From Bacteroidales bacterium (lineage in GTDB: Bacteria; Bacteroidota; Bacteroidia; Bacteroidales; UBA12077): a stretch of 35,090 nucleotides of DNA. Each line of letters opens with the position of its first letter. The stretch's first letter is position 1. The notes beneath the pieces were generated by a model. It ran no database searches. It worked only from the letters and a program-made list of their open reading frames with translations, and was not told the DNA's origin. Location: assembly GCA_013138975.1 (NCBI GenBank), contig WTBR01000201.1:1-35090 (forward strand). Direction: 5' to 3'. Below are positions 1 through 7,193 of this stretch, piece after piece. The position numbers were made by a program, and so were the translations under genes.

Positions 1-125
1 AGAGCAAAACTTGTTTAATTTGTCATTAAATTACGAAAGGTTGAACTATTAACTGAAACCGCCACGTGCGAGAGCATGCGTGGTGGTGTGAGAGGACGGA
101 GGAGTAATCCTCCTACCTACTCGAT
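1..125 (+). mobile_element. 3' end of a group II intron (domains V and VI), truncated by window edge
   Basis: Domain V is readable at 55-90. The left strand 58-69 pairs with 74-87 around a GAGA tetraloop (70-73), and the right strand carries the typical two-nucleotide bulge. A domain VI hairpin follows at 98-113 (GGAGGA, GTAA, TCCTCC). The intron appears to end at the AT of CTACTCGAT, position 125. The wording closely resembles the 3' tails of Bacteroidota group II introns that encode a reverse transcriptase. The RT gene, if present, lies left of the window. The intron lies just upstream of the first MNT-HEPN cassette; homology with the second cassette starts about 10-20 nt after the intron end. 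Confidence 0.85.
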
Positions 126-204
126 TAGTGTGAGTATAATCCGTATATTTCTAAGTCATTAGCCCCAAAAATTCGAAAAATTCAAATCTCTGACAAATTT
201 TAAT

Positions 205-212
205 TAAGTTTG
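205..212 (+). promoter_or_regulatory. putative -7 promoter box (TAAGTTTG) of MNT-HEPN cassette 1
   Basis: TAAGTTTG fits the Bacteroidota -7 consensus TAnnTTTG, lies 16 nt before the GTG start, and is conserved in the second cassette at 13524-13531. No clear -33 TTG box is visible at the usual spacing. Confidence 0.4.
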
Positions 213-228
213 AGAAAACAAAATTAAA

Positions 229-1101
229 GTGATTGATTTAACAAAAATATTATCTCATCTTCCTGATACTAAAATCAGCGAGCTTGAAACTATAACTCAA
301 CGTATTGTTGATACTGAAAAAGCTGAGATCGTTGTTTTATTTGGTTCGTATGCCCGGGGCAATTACAAAGAAAAAAGAGGGAAAATCCAAGGCAAGAAAA
401 GTGATTATGATATATTGCTTGTGGTTTCGGAATATGAAATAAAAAAAGAATTAAGCTCGGAATTAAGAGCCGTATTTACAGATATTTCGGTTCATGTACA
501 ATTGATTGTTGAGGAAATAAATTATGTAAACAGTAGTTTAGAAGAAAAGCAATTCTTTTTTACCGACATTAAACGAGAAGGAAAAGTTTTATTCAATTCA
601 GGGAATTTTGAATTGTCTGAATTCAAAGAATTAACACCAACACGGAGAAGAGAGATTGCAGAGGAGGATTTTAAGCAGTGGTTTGAAAAAGGGATTAATT
701 CATATAAAAAATTTGATTTTTGTTATAAAGAAAAAATTTATCAAGAAGCGTCATTTGAACTCCAACAAACAGCTGAAATGTGCTACACTGCCATAGAAAT
801 GGTATTTTCCCATTACAATCCTTACGAGCACAACCTGGAAATATTACGCAAACGGGTATTGCAGTTTGATAGCCGTATGAAAGAGGTTTTACCCTACGAA
901 ACAATAGAACAAAAAGAACAGTTCGATTACTTGAATTTTGCTTACATTGGCGGGAGATACAGAAGCGAAGAGGATTTTCCTGTTACCCAAGAACAACTGG
1001 ATTATTGGAGAACAGAGGTAAAACAACTTCTTGTTTTAACAGAAACAATATGCAAGGAGCGGATTGATTGTTTGAAAGGAATTGAAAAAGGGAAAAGGTG
1101 A
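229..1101 (+). CDS. Nucleotidyltransferase (MNT) and HEPN domain protein, copy 1
   Basis: 290 residues, GTG start. The N-terminal half is a minimal nucleotidyltransferase. LFGSYARG at about 37-44 followed by SDYD (58-61) gives the GS...DxD signature of pol-beta-type enzymes that transfer nucleotides to protein or RNA. The C-terminal half (about 146-280) is helical and HEPN-like, with ELQQTAEMCYTAIEMVF and HYNPYEHNLEIL. I see no clear RX4-6H ribonuclease motif, so activity of the HEPN part is uncertain. In separate-gene MNT/HEPN pairs the MNT is the antitoxin that AMPylates the HEPN RNase; here both are in one chain. It is followed 28 nt later by array repeat A. Residues 150-173 differ sharply from the paralogue at 13548 although both flanks are nearly identical. 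A toxin-antitoxin or phage-defence role is inference. Confidence 0.85.
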   Translation: MIDLTKILSHLPDTKISELETITQRIVDTEKAEIVVLFGSYARGNYKEKRGKIQGKKSDYDILLVVSEYEIKKELSSELRAVFTDISVHVQLIVEEINYVNSSLEEKQFFFTDIKREGKVLFNSGNFELSEFKELTPTRRREIAEEDFKQWFEKGINSYKKFDFCYKEKIYQEASFELQQTAEMCYTAIEMVFSHYNPYEHNLEILRKRVLQFDSRMKEVLPYETIEQKEQFDYLNFAYIGGRYRSEEDFPVTQEQLDYWRTEVKQLLVLTETICKERIDCLKGIEKGKR

Positions 1102-1129
1102 TGACAATAAACGTAGTTCTGTTTAATCC

Positions 1130-1292
1130 CCGATGAGCGATATATAAAAAAGATAGAAAAACTAAGTGGCAATTGTATTGCAGCTTTCTTTTTTATTGAA
1201 TTTGTGATGTAACAAAATACATAGTATTTTAAAAAATTGATAATTTAATAATGCAAAAGGCTAAAGCGGCAATTTTATTTTCGCTTAGCAAG
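1130..1292 (+). repeat. Array repeat, copy A (attC-like folded site with terminator)
   Basis: First of nine copies. It starts at CCGATGAGCGATATATAAA and ends at CGCTTAGCAAG. The left arm (ACTAAGTGGCAATTGTATTG then CAGCTTT, 1161-1187) folds into a hairpin followed by T-rich DNA. The right arm contains AAAGCGG and TCGCTTAG. Outer pairing CTAAGTGG/TCGCTTAG uses G-T pairs, so pairing is kept although the sequence has drifted from the consensus. Confidence 0.85.
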
Positions 1293-1295
1293 AGA

Positions 1296-1354
1296 GGCCA
1301 AAGTTCAAGCCATGGAGAGGGAGCAAAAAATATACAGCAATGTTGGCCTTTTTT
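1296..1354 (+). terminator. Possible hairpin terminator before the kinase gene
   Basis: GGCCAA (1296-1301) pairs with TTGGCC (1343-1348), which is followed directly by TTTTTTC. The loop is long (about 41 nt), so this is a weak call. The rest of 1293-1425 shows nothing else recognisable. Confidence 0.3.
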
Positions 1355-1425
1355 CGTTTATGTCTCCAGATAATCTTTCATATTTCTATGTCATTTTTGT
1401 AACTTTCGGCAAATAAAAATTGAAT

Positions 1426-3372
1426 ATGAGAATAGTCATTTTAATGTTATTGATTTCTGTTTCAGCTATTGGACAAAACAAAATTCAAATAGACAGCCTG
1501 ACAAGTGTTTTGGAGAGGGCGAGTGATGCGGAAAAAATAGATATTTATAAAACACTATGCTGGGAAAACAGATATTCTTCGCCATCAAAAGCGCTGGATT
1601 TTGGTCAAAAAGCACTCGAAATAGCTATACGAACAGAGAATGAAACTGAAGAAGCAAGCCTATATAACTATATAGGAATTATTAAGAGAAATCAGTACGA
1701 TTATCCTGAGGCACTTAATTTTTTCTACCAAGCACTTAATATTTCCGAGCAAATTGATTCAAAAGTTGAAATTGGATATGCATTAAATAATATAGGTGAT
1801 ATTCATAATAGAAAGAATGAAGATTCATTGGCATATTCTTATTTTAAAAAGGCAAGTAATAATTTCACTATAATAAACGATGACAAAGGATTAGCCTATT
1901 GTTTTACTCAGATAAGTAAGCTTTTTGAAAAAAATGAAAAATATGATTCCGCACTTAATTATAATAATAAAGCGCTAAAAATCAAAAAATATATTAATGA
2001 TATGGAGGGTGTAGCTAACTCCTATAGGAATATTGGGAATATACATCTTGAAAAAGAAAATTACGAATTAGCTCGTGACTTATTCTTAATGGCACTTGAA
2101 ATAGATTCTTCCTTAAATAATCCTACATCAATGATAAATGATTATTATCTTTTAGGTAAATTAAATAATAGATTGAAATTATTTAAAGAAGCAGTTAAAT
2201 ATTTAAATTTAGCAAAAGAGGAAGTTAATAATATTGAAACAAAACTAATTTTTAAAGACACATATAAAGAGTTAAGTTTTGCATATAAGGAAATGAGAAT
2301 TTTTGAGAAAGCGTATGAGAATTATGTAGTTTTTAAAGAATTAGATGATGGTTTACGTAATGAGGAGAAATATAAAAATCAGATTCAACTTACAATGCAA
2401 TATGAATTTGACAAGGAGCAGGAGCAAAAAGAAATTATTGCAAAAGCAATAAAAAAACGTGAAACGATTATTCGGTACTTATTGATTAGTATTATATTGG
2501 TTGTACTAATAATATTATCAATTATTTATAAAGCATATCAATTAATTCAACAATCAAATAAGAAATTATCAGCACAAAATGAGATAATTAGTAAACAAAG
2601 AAACATATTAGAAATAACAAATAATCAATTGATTAAGAGTGAGAAGATCATTAAGAAATCAAATGATACAAAAGATAAATTCCTTTCAATTATTGCTCAC
2701 GATTTAAAAACACCCTTTACTTCAATTATAGGATATTCAGATTTATTAAATAATAATTATGAAGAATATGATGATGAAAGAAGGAAGGAATTTATTAGTT
2801 ATGTATATACTGCTTCAATAAACACATTCAATTTGCTTCAGAATTTATTGGAATGGGCAAGATCTCAAACAGATGTTATAGAATTAAAGCTTGTTAAACA
2901 AAATATTAATGATTTGGTAAATGAAAATATTATTTTGTTACAAAACAGTGCTAATGAGAAGTCAATATCGATTAGTTTTGATACTGAGCCAAACGCAGTA
3001 GTTAATATTGATGTTAATATGATTAATACAGTTATTCGAAATCTTTTTTCGAATGCAATTAAATTTACTTTTCCCGGTGGTAAGATTAGAATTTTAACAA
3101 GAATACGAAAAAATAAGGTATTTGTATCAGTTGAAGATAATGGTGTTGGGATTAAAGATAAGGATATTGAAAAATTGTTTAGGATTGATCAACATTTCAG
3201 GAGCGATGGAACTAAGGATGAAAAGGGAACTGGACTTGGCTTAATACTTACAAAGGAATTTGTTGATAAAAATGGAGGAGAATTATTCGTAAAAAGTATA
3301 GAAGGAGAGGGTAGTACATTTAGTTTTTGCATTCCATTATATGGAGTAGATGAAGAAATTGAAGAGAGATAA
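1426..3372 (+). CDS. TPR-containing membrane sensor histidine kinase
   Basis: 648 residues if started at the ATG at 1426; a TTG two codons upstream is also open but less likely. Order: signal peptide (about 1-17), TPR-like helical repeats (about 30-310, periplasmic), one membrane segment (about 350-369), coiled coil (375-415), HisKA with phospho-acceptor His in IIAHDLKTPF (about residue 425), then HATPase_c with N box (RNLFSNAIKF), G1 (DNGVGI) and G2 (GTGLGL). All catalytic motifs are intact. It should autophosphorylate in the cytoplasm in response to an envelope signal. No response regulator is adjacent, so it is an orphan kinase carried as a single-gene cassette. Array repeat B begins 41 nt after its stop. 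Codon use is AT-rich like its neighbours. Confidence 0.92.
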   Translation: MRIVILMLLISVSAIGQNKIQIDSLTSVLERASDAEKIDIYKTLCWENRYSSPSKALDFGQKALEIAIRTENETEEASLYNYIGIIKRNQYDYPEALNFFYQALNISEQIDSKVEIGYALNNIGDIHNRKNEDSLAYSYFKKASNNFTIINDDKGLAYCFTQISKLFEKNEKYDSALNYNNKALKIKKYINDMEGVANSYRNIGNIHLEKENYELARDLFLMALEIDSSLNNPTSMINDYYLLGKLNNRLKLFKEAVKYLNLAKEEVNNIETKLIFKDTYKELSFAYKEMRIFEKAYENYVVFKELDDGLRNEEKYKNQIQLTMQYEFDKEQEQKEIIAKAIKKRETIIRYLLISIILVVLIILSIIYKAYQLIQQSNKKLSAQNEIISKQRNILEITNNQLIKSEKIIKKSNDTKDKFLSIIAHDLKTPFTSIIGYSDLLNNNYEEYDDERRKEFISYVYTASINTFNLLQNLLEWARSQTDVIELKLVKQNINDLVNENIILLQNSANEKSISISFDTEPNAVVNIDVNMINTVIRNLFSNAIKFTFPGGKIRILTRIRKNKVFVSVEDNGVGIKDKDIEKLFRIDQHFRSDGTKDEKGTGLGLILTKEFVDKNGGELFVKSIEGEGSTFSFCIPLYGVDEEIEER

Positions 3373-3413
3373 ATACATCTTTAGATAAGAACTTCGATAG
3401 ACTTATATAAACC

Positions 3414-3580
3414 CCGACGGGCGATATATAAATTAGATCGAAGACGCTAAGTGGCAATTATATTGCTGCTTTCTTTTTTTATTGAATTTGTAATTCGGTA
3501 AAATACGATAGTATTTTAAAAACTGATATCTTAACAATGCAAAAGGCTAAAGCGGAATTGCAAATTTCGCTTAGCAAGGG
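3414..3580 (+). repeat. Array repeat, copy B
   Basis: Full-length copy, about 167 nt. The left hairpin AAGTGGCAAT/ATTGCTGCTT keeps all pairs using G-T wobbles. The right hairpin is AAGCGGAATT/AATTTCGCTT. It ends in CTTAGCAAGGG, immediately before a recombinase relic. Confidence 0.88.
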
Positions 3581-3585
3581 GTAAA

Positions 3586-3828
3586 ATAAGTTACATTCAA
3601 TCATTATTAGATCATAGCAGTGCAAAAACAATAGAAATTTATACTCATGTTATAAAAAGAGATATCGAGAAAAAATTAGGGTATTGGATCAGTTGGATAT
3701 TGTTTAAAATAACTAATTTTAGGTTTGTAAAAAATATAATGTATGTAGTTTTATATTTTTTGTATGTATACGACATATTTGATTCTGTGAGGGCTAAGTC
3801 AGCTTTTTGCAGTTACATAAATAAATAG
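3586..3828 (+). pseudogene. C-terminal relic of a tyrosine recombinase (Xer/integrase type)
   Basis: The open frame reads ISYIQSLLDHSSAKTIEIYT then HVIKRDIEK, which matches the end of tyrosine recombinases (family norm: IQELLGHSSSKTTEIYTHV). The catalytic His/Trp-box His (LLDH) and the nucleophile Tyr (IYTH) are present. Everything upstream, including both catalytic Arg and the Lys, is missing. The relic begins 5 nt after repeat B. After about residue 30 the frame runs on to a TAG at 3826-3828 without recognisable homology. It cannot encode a functional enzyme. Confidence 0.75.
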
Positions 3829-3908
3829 GTGAAACTCTGTTTCATCTAAGCAATAGTTACAGCCAAGGCTAAAAAAGAATAATCCACAACATTTCATAGG
3901 CCAAAATT

Positions 3909-3985
3909 GCCAGCCCACAATTACACACATTCGCAAAAACCCACAAGCCATCGCTCAAAGACATTTTTTGCAAAAGAGTGTAATT
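3909..3985 (+). repeat. Nested hairpin element, type 2, left of the restriction system
   Basis: GCCAGCCCAC, then outer arm AATTACAC (3919-3926), ACATTCGCAAAAACCCAC, a variable middle, TTTTTTGCAAAAGA, and outer arm GTGTAATT (3978-3985). The inner stem is GCAAAAA/TTTTTGC. Layout and conserved words match the element at 6622-6699, but the outer arms differ in sequence. The rest of 3829-4139 holds no gene I can support. Confidence 0.6.
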
Positions 3986-4139
3986 ATTCGCTTGTAAAGG
4001 TATGTGCAAAACCGGTGCATAACATTTCACGTTTAAAGGTTGCCAACGCTCATAGATTATCCTATTTTGTATTAAACAATATAGACTTGAAAAATTGCAC
4101 ATTTAACCAGAATTCGTATTTTTATGTAAATAAACTTCA

Positions 4140-4147
4140 TATATTTG
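4140..4147 (+). promoter_or_regulatory. Putative -7 box (TATATTTG) for the restriction endonuclease
   Basis: Matches TAnnTTTG and lies 19 nt upstream of the ATG at 4167. No convincing -33 element is visible. Confidence 0.35.
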
Positions 4148-4166
4148 GGTTAATAATTTTAACAAA

Positions 4167-4856
4167 ATGAAACTAACAGCAGAAGAACTCTATAATAAAC
4201 TCGTATCTGAGAGTAATTTTATCGGTCAAAAAGGAAAAATTACATTTGAATTAATGAATATAATTCTAGAGGTTGATACCAAAGATACAGTTGGGAATTT
4301 AATTCAAGAATGGATAAAATCTTGGATGATAAAAGAGAAAATTGATTTTCAAGATCCTCCAAGCACACAAAAATTCCCTGATTTTCAACTTGATTTATCA
4401 GATAACACAAAAGGGCTATTAGAGATAAAATGTTTTGATTACGATGCTTCAGCAAATTTTGACATTGCAGCATTTTTAGCATATAGAAGATCACTCTTAG
4501 AGCATCCATTTAGATTAGATTCTGATTATTTAATTATTGGATATGCTATGAACGGGTCTGATGTTATTATAAAAGATGTTTGGTTAAAAAAGGTTTGGGA
4601 AATCTGTGGATCTAGTGCAAAATGGGCATTAAATTGCAACGTTAAACAAGGAGAGCTAACCAATATTAGACCAATAAAATGGTATGATAATCAAAGAACA
4701 ACTTTTAAACCCTTTAAGAGTGTCTTAGAATTTGTTGAAGCATTTGATAGCAATCAAAGACAATGGGCTAGAACATCTCGAGATGGCGTAACCAGTACTT
4801 GGAAAAAATTAGTAATTAGTGGCTATAAAAAATCAACTGGCAAAGACTTGATCTGA
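4167..4856 (+). CDS. Type II restriction endonuclease, NgoBV/NlaIV-like
   Basis: 229 residues. The N-terminus (KLTAEELYNKLVSE...IGQKGKITFELM) and overall layout resemble the NgoBV family, whose members cut GGNNCC; this assignment is from memory of the family. The nuclease centre is visible: FPDF at 70-73 and LEIK at 85-88 form a PD-x13-ExK motif. It faces a C5-cytosine methyltransferase gene transcribed convergently; the two stops are 30 nt apart. Cleavage of unmodified invading DNA is the expected role. Recognition sequence cannot be read from the sequence. The length is normal and no frameshift is seen. Confidence 0.8.
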   Translation: MKLTAEELYNKLVSESNFIGQKGKITFELMNIILEVDTKDTVGNLIQEWIKSWMIKEKIDFQDPPSTQKFPDFQLDLSDNTKGLLEIKCFDYDASANFDIAAFLAYRRSLLEHPFRLDSDYLIIGYAMNGSDVIIKDVWLKKVWEICGSSAKWALNCNVKQGELTNIRPIKWYDNQRTTFKPFKSVLEFVEAFDSNQRQWARTSRDGVTSTWKKLVISGYKKSTGKDLI

Positions 4857-4886
4857 AATTATATCATTAAAAAAAATTAACAAGAG

Positions 4887-6260
4887 TTAAAACATAACTC
4901 CAACACTTTCCTTTTTCAGTACCTTGATTTTTTTAGTCGTTTCTATAACATCTAAAACTCGTTCAGATATTGCCTTTAAAACCGGTACAACAACAGTGTT
5001 ACCTAATAAATCATAGGCAAAATTAACTTTAACAGGAATTTCATAACTATCAGGATAACCAAAAATCCTCAAGCCTTCTCTGATTGTCAATTTCCTGACT
5101 CCATTACCATCAGGCACAACTATTTTACTCATATCAGTTGCAACAAGAGTTGGAGCTATCTCATTTGGATTTAAAATTTTATTTATTTCAAAACTTAATT
5201 TTCCTGTTACAATATTATATCCTTTAGGTTTTGTTTCATCATAAACACGAGAAGTAATAAGCCCATTTTCTAAAACTTCTTTAACCAACTTTTTTGGATG
5301 TTCAAATCTTAAATAACCTTTATCTAGCAAATCATCTAACATCCCTTTTAAATCAGAACATTCAAACAAATCATTTATTGGGGCAAATGTTTGAATTTGA
5401 TTTAAAGTTAGTGGCATTCCGTCCATCCAATCAATACCTATTTCGATTGCCCATTGTTTTTTTCTTCGTGCTTTAAACAGTTTATTTAATAAACCAATTT
5501 GCTCCTTACTACATTCTCCTTTTATTCCTATATCCCAACTATGAATATTATTCTCTCCTCCTCTTTTATCCTTTATAGATTTACCATATAGTTCCTCTAT
5601 TGAGAAATGAGAATGTAATTTTTTAGTAAAATCAGTTTTCATTGTTTCTTTACCTTCTTCTAAAACATCTTTTAAAACTGTAAAAGTAGGTGTAAACCCA
5701 TCTAATGAAACTTTATTTTTCTTTGTTCCAACTATAAAAATTCTTTTTCGTGATTGCGGAACTCCAAAATTAACGGAATCTAAAACTTCCCAGGAAACTT
5801 TATAATTAAGCTCCTCTTCAAGTTTGTATAAAATTGTTTTTAAAGTTCTTCCAATTTTATCAGTTTTGTTTTCTAAATCGTGTTTAACCAAACCTTCAAC
5901 ATTTTCAAGAATAAAACCTTGTGGTTTTTTATGTCTTAAAATCCTTTCAACTTCAAAAAATAAAGTACCCCTAGTGTCAGCAAAACCATTTCGTTTTCCT
6001 CCTGCGCTAAATGGTTGACAAGGAAATCCGCCAAAAAGAAAATCAAAATCAGGGATATCTTCATTTTTCAATTGGAAAATATCACCAATAAAATTATTGT
6101 GTTGATGATTATGTTTTAAAGTTTCTACTGCATAAGGTTTAATTTCAGAAGTTAAAACACATTCAGTTTCAATTCCTCTTTCTTCACAAGCCTGTTCAAA
6201 ACCAATACGTATTCCACCAAGTCCAGCAAATAAATCTATAAATTTTAATTTTTTATTCAT
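4887..6260 (-). CDS. DNA (cytosine-5)-methyltransferase of the restriction-modification pair
   Basis: 457 residues from the ATG at 6260, which overlaps the upstream DUF6471 gene by 8 nt (ATGAATAA); a longer frame to 6299 exists but lies inside that gene. Motif I DLFAGLGGIR (9-18), motif IV GGFPCQPFSAGG with catalytic Cys81, motif VI ENVEGL (119-124) and motif VIII QSRKRIF (169-175) are all intact. The target recognition region spans roughly 180-380, and the C-terminal motifs include REGLRIFGYPDSY and a GNTV element. It protects the host from the endonuclease at 4167. The convergent arrangement with the small regulator-like gene upstream suggests the methylase and that protein are co-transcribed apart from the nuclease. 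Confidence 0.93.
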   Translation of the reverse strand: MNKKLKFIDLFAGLGGIRIGFEQACEERGIETECVLTSEIKPYAVETLKHNHQHNNFIGDIFQLKNEDIPDFDFLFGGFPCQPFSAGGKRNGFADTRGTLFFEVERILRHKKPQGFILENVEGLVKHDLENKTDKIGRTLKTILYKLEEELNYKVSWEVLDSVNFGVPQSRKRIFIVGTKKNKVSLDGFTPTFTVLKDVLEEGKETMKTDFTKKLHSHFSIEELYGKSIKDKRGGENNIHSWDIGIKGECSKEQIGLLNKLFKARRKKQWAIEIGIDWMDGMPLTLNQIQTFAPINDLFECSDLKGMLDDLLDKGYLRFEHPKKLVKEVLENGLITSRVYDETKPKGYNIVTGKLSFEINKILNPNEIAPTLVATDMSKIVVPDGNGVRKLTIREGLRIFGYPDSYEIPVKVNFAYDLLGNTVVVPVLKAISERVLDVIETTKKIKVLKKESVGVMF

Positions 6261-6534
6261 CGTTCTTAATTTTATATTCAATATTATGTTCTGCAACAAG
6301 ACTTAAATTTGATTTAAAATCTTCAATCTCAAATTTAGTACAACCAATAACTGAAAGACATTGTAAAAAGAAAGTAGCACTAAAAGTTCCTCTACTTATC
6401 TTGCTTGTAATACTTGATTGAGTTTCATTTAATCCTTGTTTGTTTAATAAGAAAACTAAATCAGAAGTTGAAATACCTCTCTTTACTAATTCGGACTTTA
6501 AAAGTCCTTTAACCTTATCGTTTGAATAAATCAT
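6253..6534 (-). CDS. DUF6471-like small protein upstream of the methyltransferase
   Basis: 93 residues. VKGLLKSELVKRGISTSDLV followed by SSITSKISRGTFSATFFLQC is the pattern of the DUF6471 family, small HTH-like proteins often found beside DNA methyltransferases. The stop codon overlaps the methyltransferase start by 8 nt, indicating translational coupling. A controller role (C-protein-like) is plausible by position but unproven. No catalytic motif is visible. Function is best left as a predicted DNA-binding accessory protein. Confidence 0.75.
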   Translation of the reverse strand: MIYSNDKVKGLLKSELVKRGISTSDLVFLLNKQGLNETQSSITSKISRGTFSATFFLQCLSVIGCTKFEIEDFKSNLSLVAEHNIEYKIKNDE

Positions 6535-6621
6535 TTGACTGAATTTTACAACGCTAATTTAATTGAATATTCTCATATATGCAAATAATCAGTCAAAAAC
6601 AAATAAACCGTTTGGGAGCTA

Positions 6622-6699
6622 GCCAACCTAATTGCAGGCACATTGGTAAAACCGCACGAGGCTACCCTACCTCCAAAGTTTACCAAAGAGCCTGCAATT
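6622..6699 (+). repeat. Nested hairpin element, type 2, right of the restriction system
   Basis: GCCAACCTA, outer arm AATTGCAGGC (6630-6639), ACATTGGTAAAACCGCAC, a variable middle, TTTACCAAAGA, and outer arm GCCTGCAATT (6690-6699). The inner stem is TTGGTAAA (6643-6650)/TTTACCAA (6679-6686). Same design as 3909-3985 with different outer arms, so the two copies bracket the restriction-modification genes. Confidence 0.7.
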
Positions 6700-7049
6700 T
6701 CCCTTACACTAATGAAATTAAGTATTTTAATGCAACAAATGTATAAAGCCCAAGCTGTAACATTGGGTCAATCTTAAACTGGGTGTTTGGTGTTTCGCTG
6801 TCATTTTACTATCTGCAACTTTTCATTAACGGTGGATGGAGAAACAAGGCGAAAATCCAGCACAGTTTCATACCCAAAGCCCGTTGAACAAAACCGCCTT
6901 TGGGCGACAGTCTGGTAATAATTGTTTGCTTTTCAATTTGTTATGATGCAAACAAGCATTTTTTTTAACAAAACTACTTTAAATAAACATCCTCAAATTA
7001 TCCGTTCAAGATTGAATGCCCATAGCAGCGGACGGCATCGTCCAACAGA
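6700..7049. other. Non-coding stretch with further stem-loops
   Basis: No open frame worth calling. CCCAAAG (6873-6879) pairs with CTTTGGG (6898-6904). The stretch is less AT-rich and wordier than its surroundings, and resembles the variable loop DNA of cassette recombination sites (impression only). Confidence 0.4.
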
Positions 7050-7158
7050 ATTCTATCAACAATTTCTAGTGGGAATAGGATGGATTGAAGAATACTAGAA
7101 TTACAAGCTTTGTATTGTTAGTTAATAATTCTATTTTTATAGAAACAGTTGATAGAAT
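7050..7158 (+). repeat. Nested inverted repeat upstream of the beta-lactamase-like gene
   Basis: Outer arms ATTCTATCAAC (7050-7060) and GTTGATAGAAT (7148-7158) enclose inner arms TTCTAGT (about 7064-7070) and ACTAGAA (about 7094-7100). It ends 35 nt before the gene and runs directly into the flanking repeat at 7168. Confidence 0.55.
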
Positions 7159-7167
7159 ACTAATACG

Positions 7168-7176
7168 TTGTAGGTA
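7168..7176 (+). repeat. Left flanking inverted repeat (TTGTAGGTA) of the serine hydrolase gene
   Basis: TTGTAGGTA lies 17 nt before the start codon. Its exact reverse complement TACCTACAA occurs at 8656-8664, directly after the stop. A gene framed this tightly by such words is reminiscent of cassette boundaries; the similar pair at 18653 and 19376 supports this. Confidence 0.5.
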
Positions 7177-7193
7177 ATTAAAAAAGGAATCTT

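Noticed and set aside
3829..4166. Small ORFs on both strands between the recombinase relic and the endonuclease
   Set aside because: They lie across the nested hairpin, have no recognisable domain and oppose each other; treated as non-coding.
6261..6299. Extended N-terminus of the cytosine methyltransferase
   Set aside because: The extension lies within the upstream DUF6471 gene; motif I begins nine residues after the ATG at 6260, which is normal for the family.
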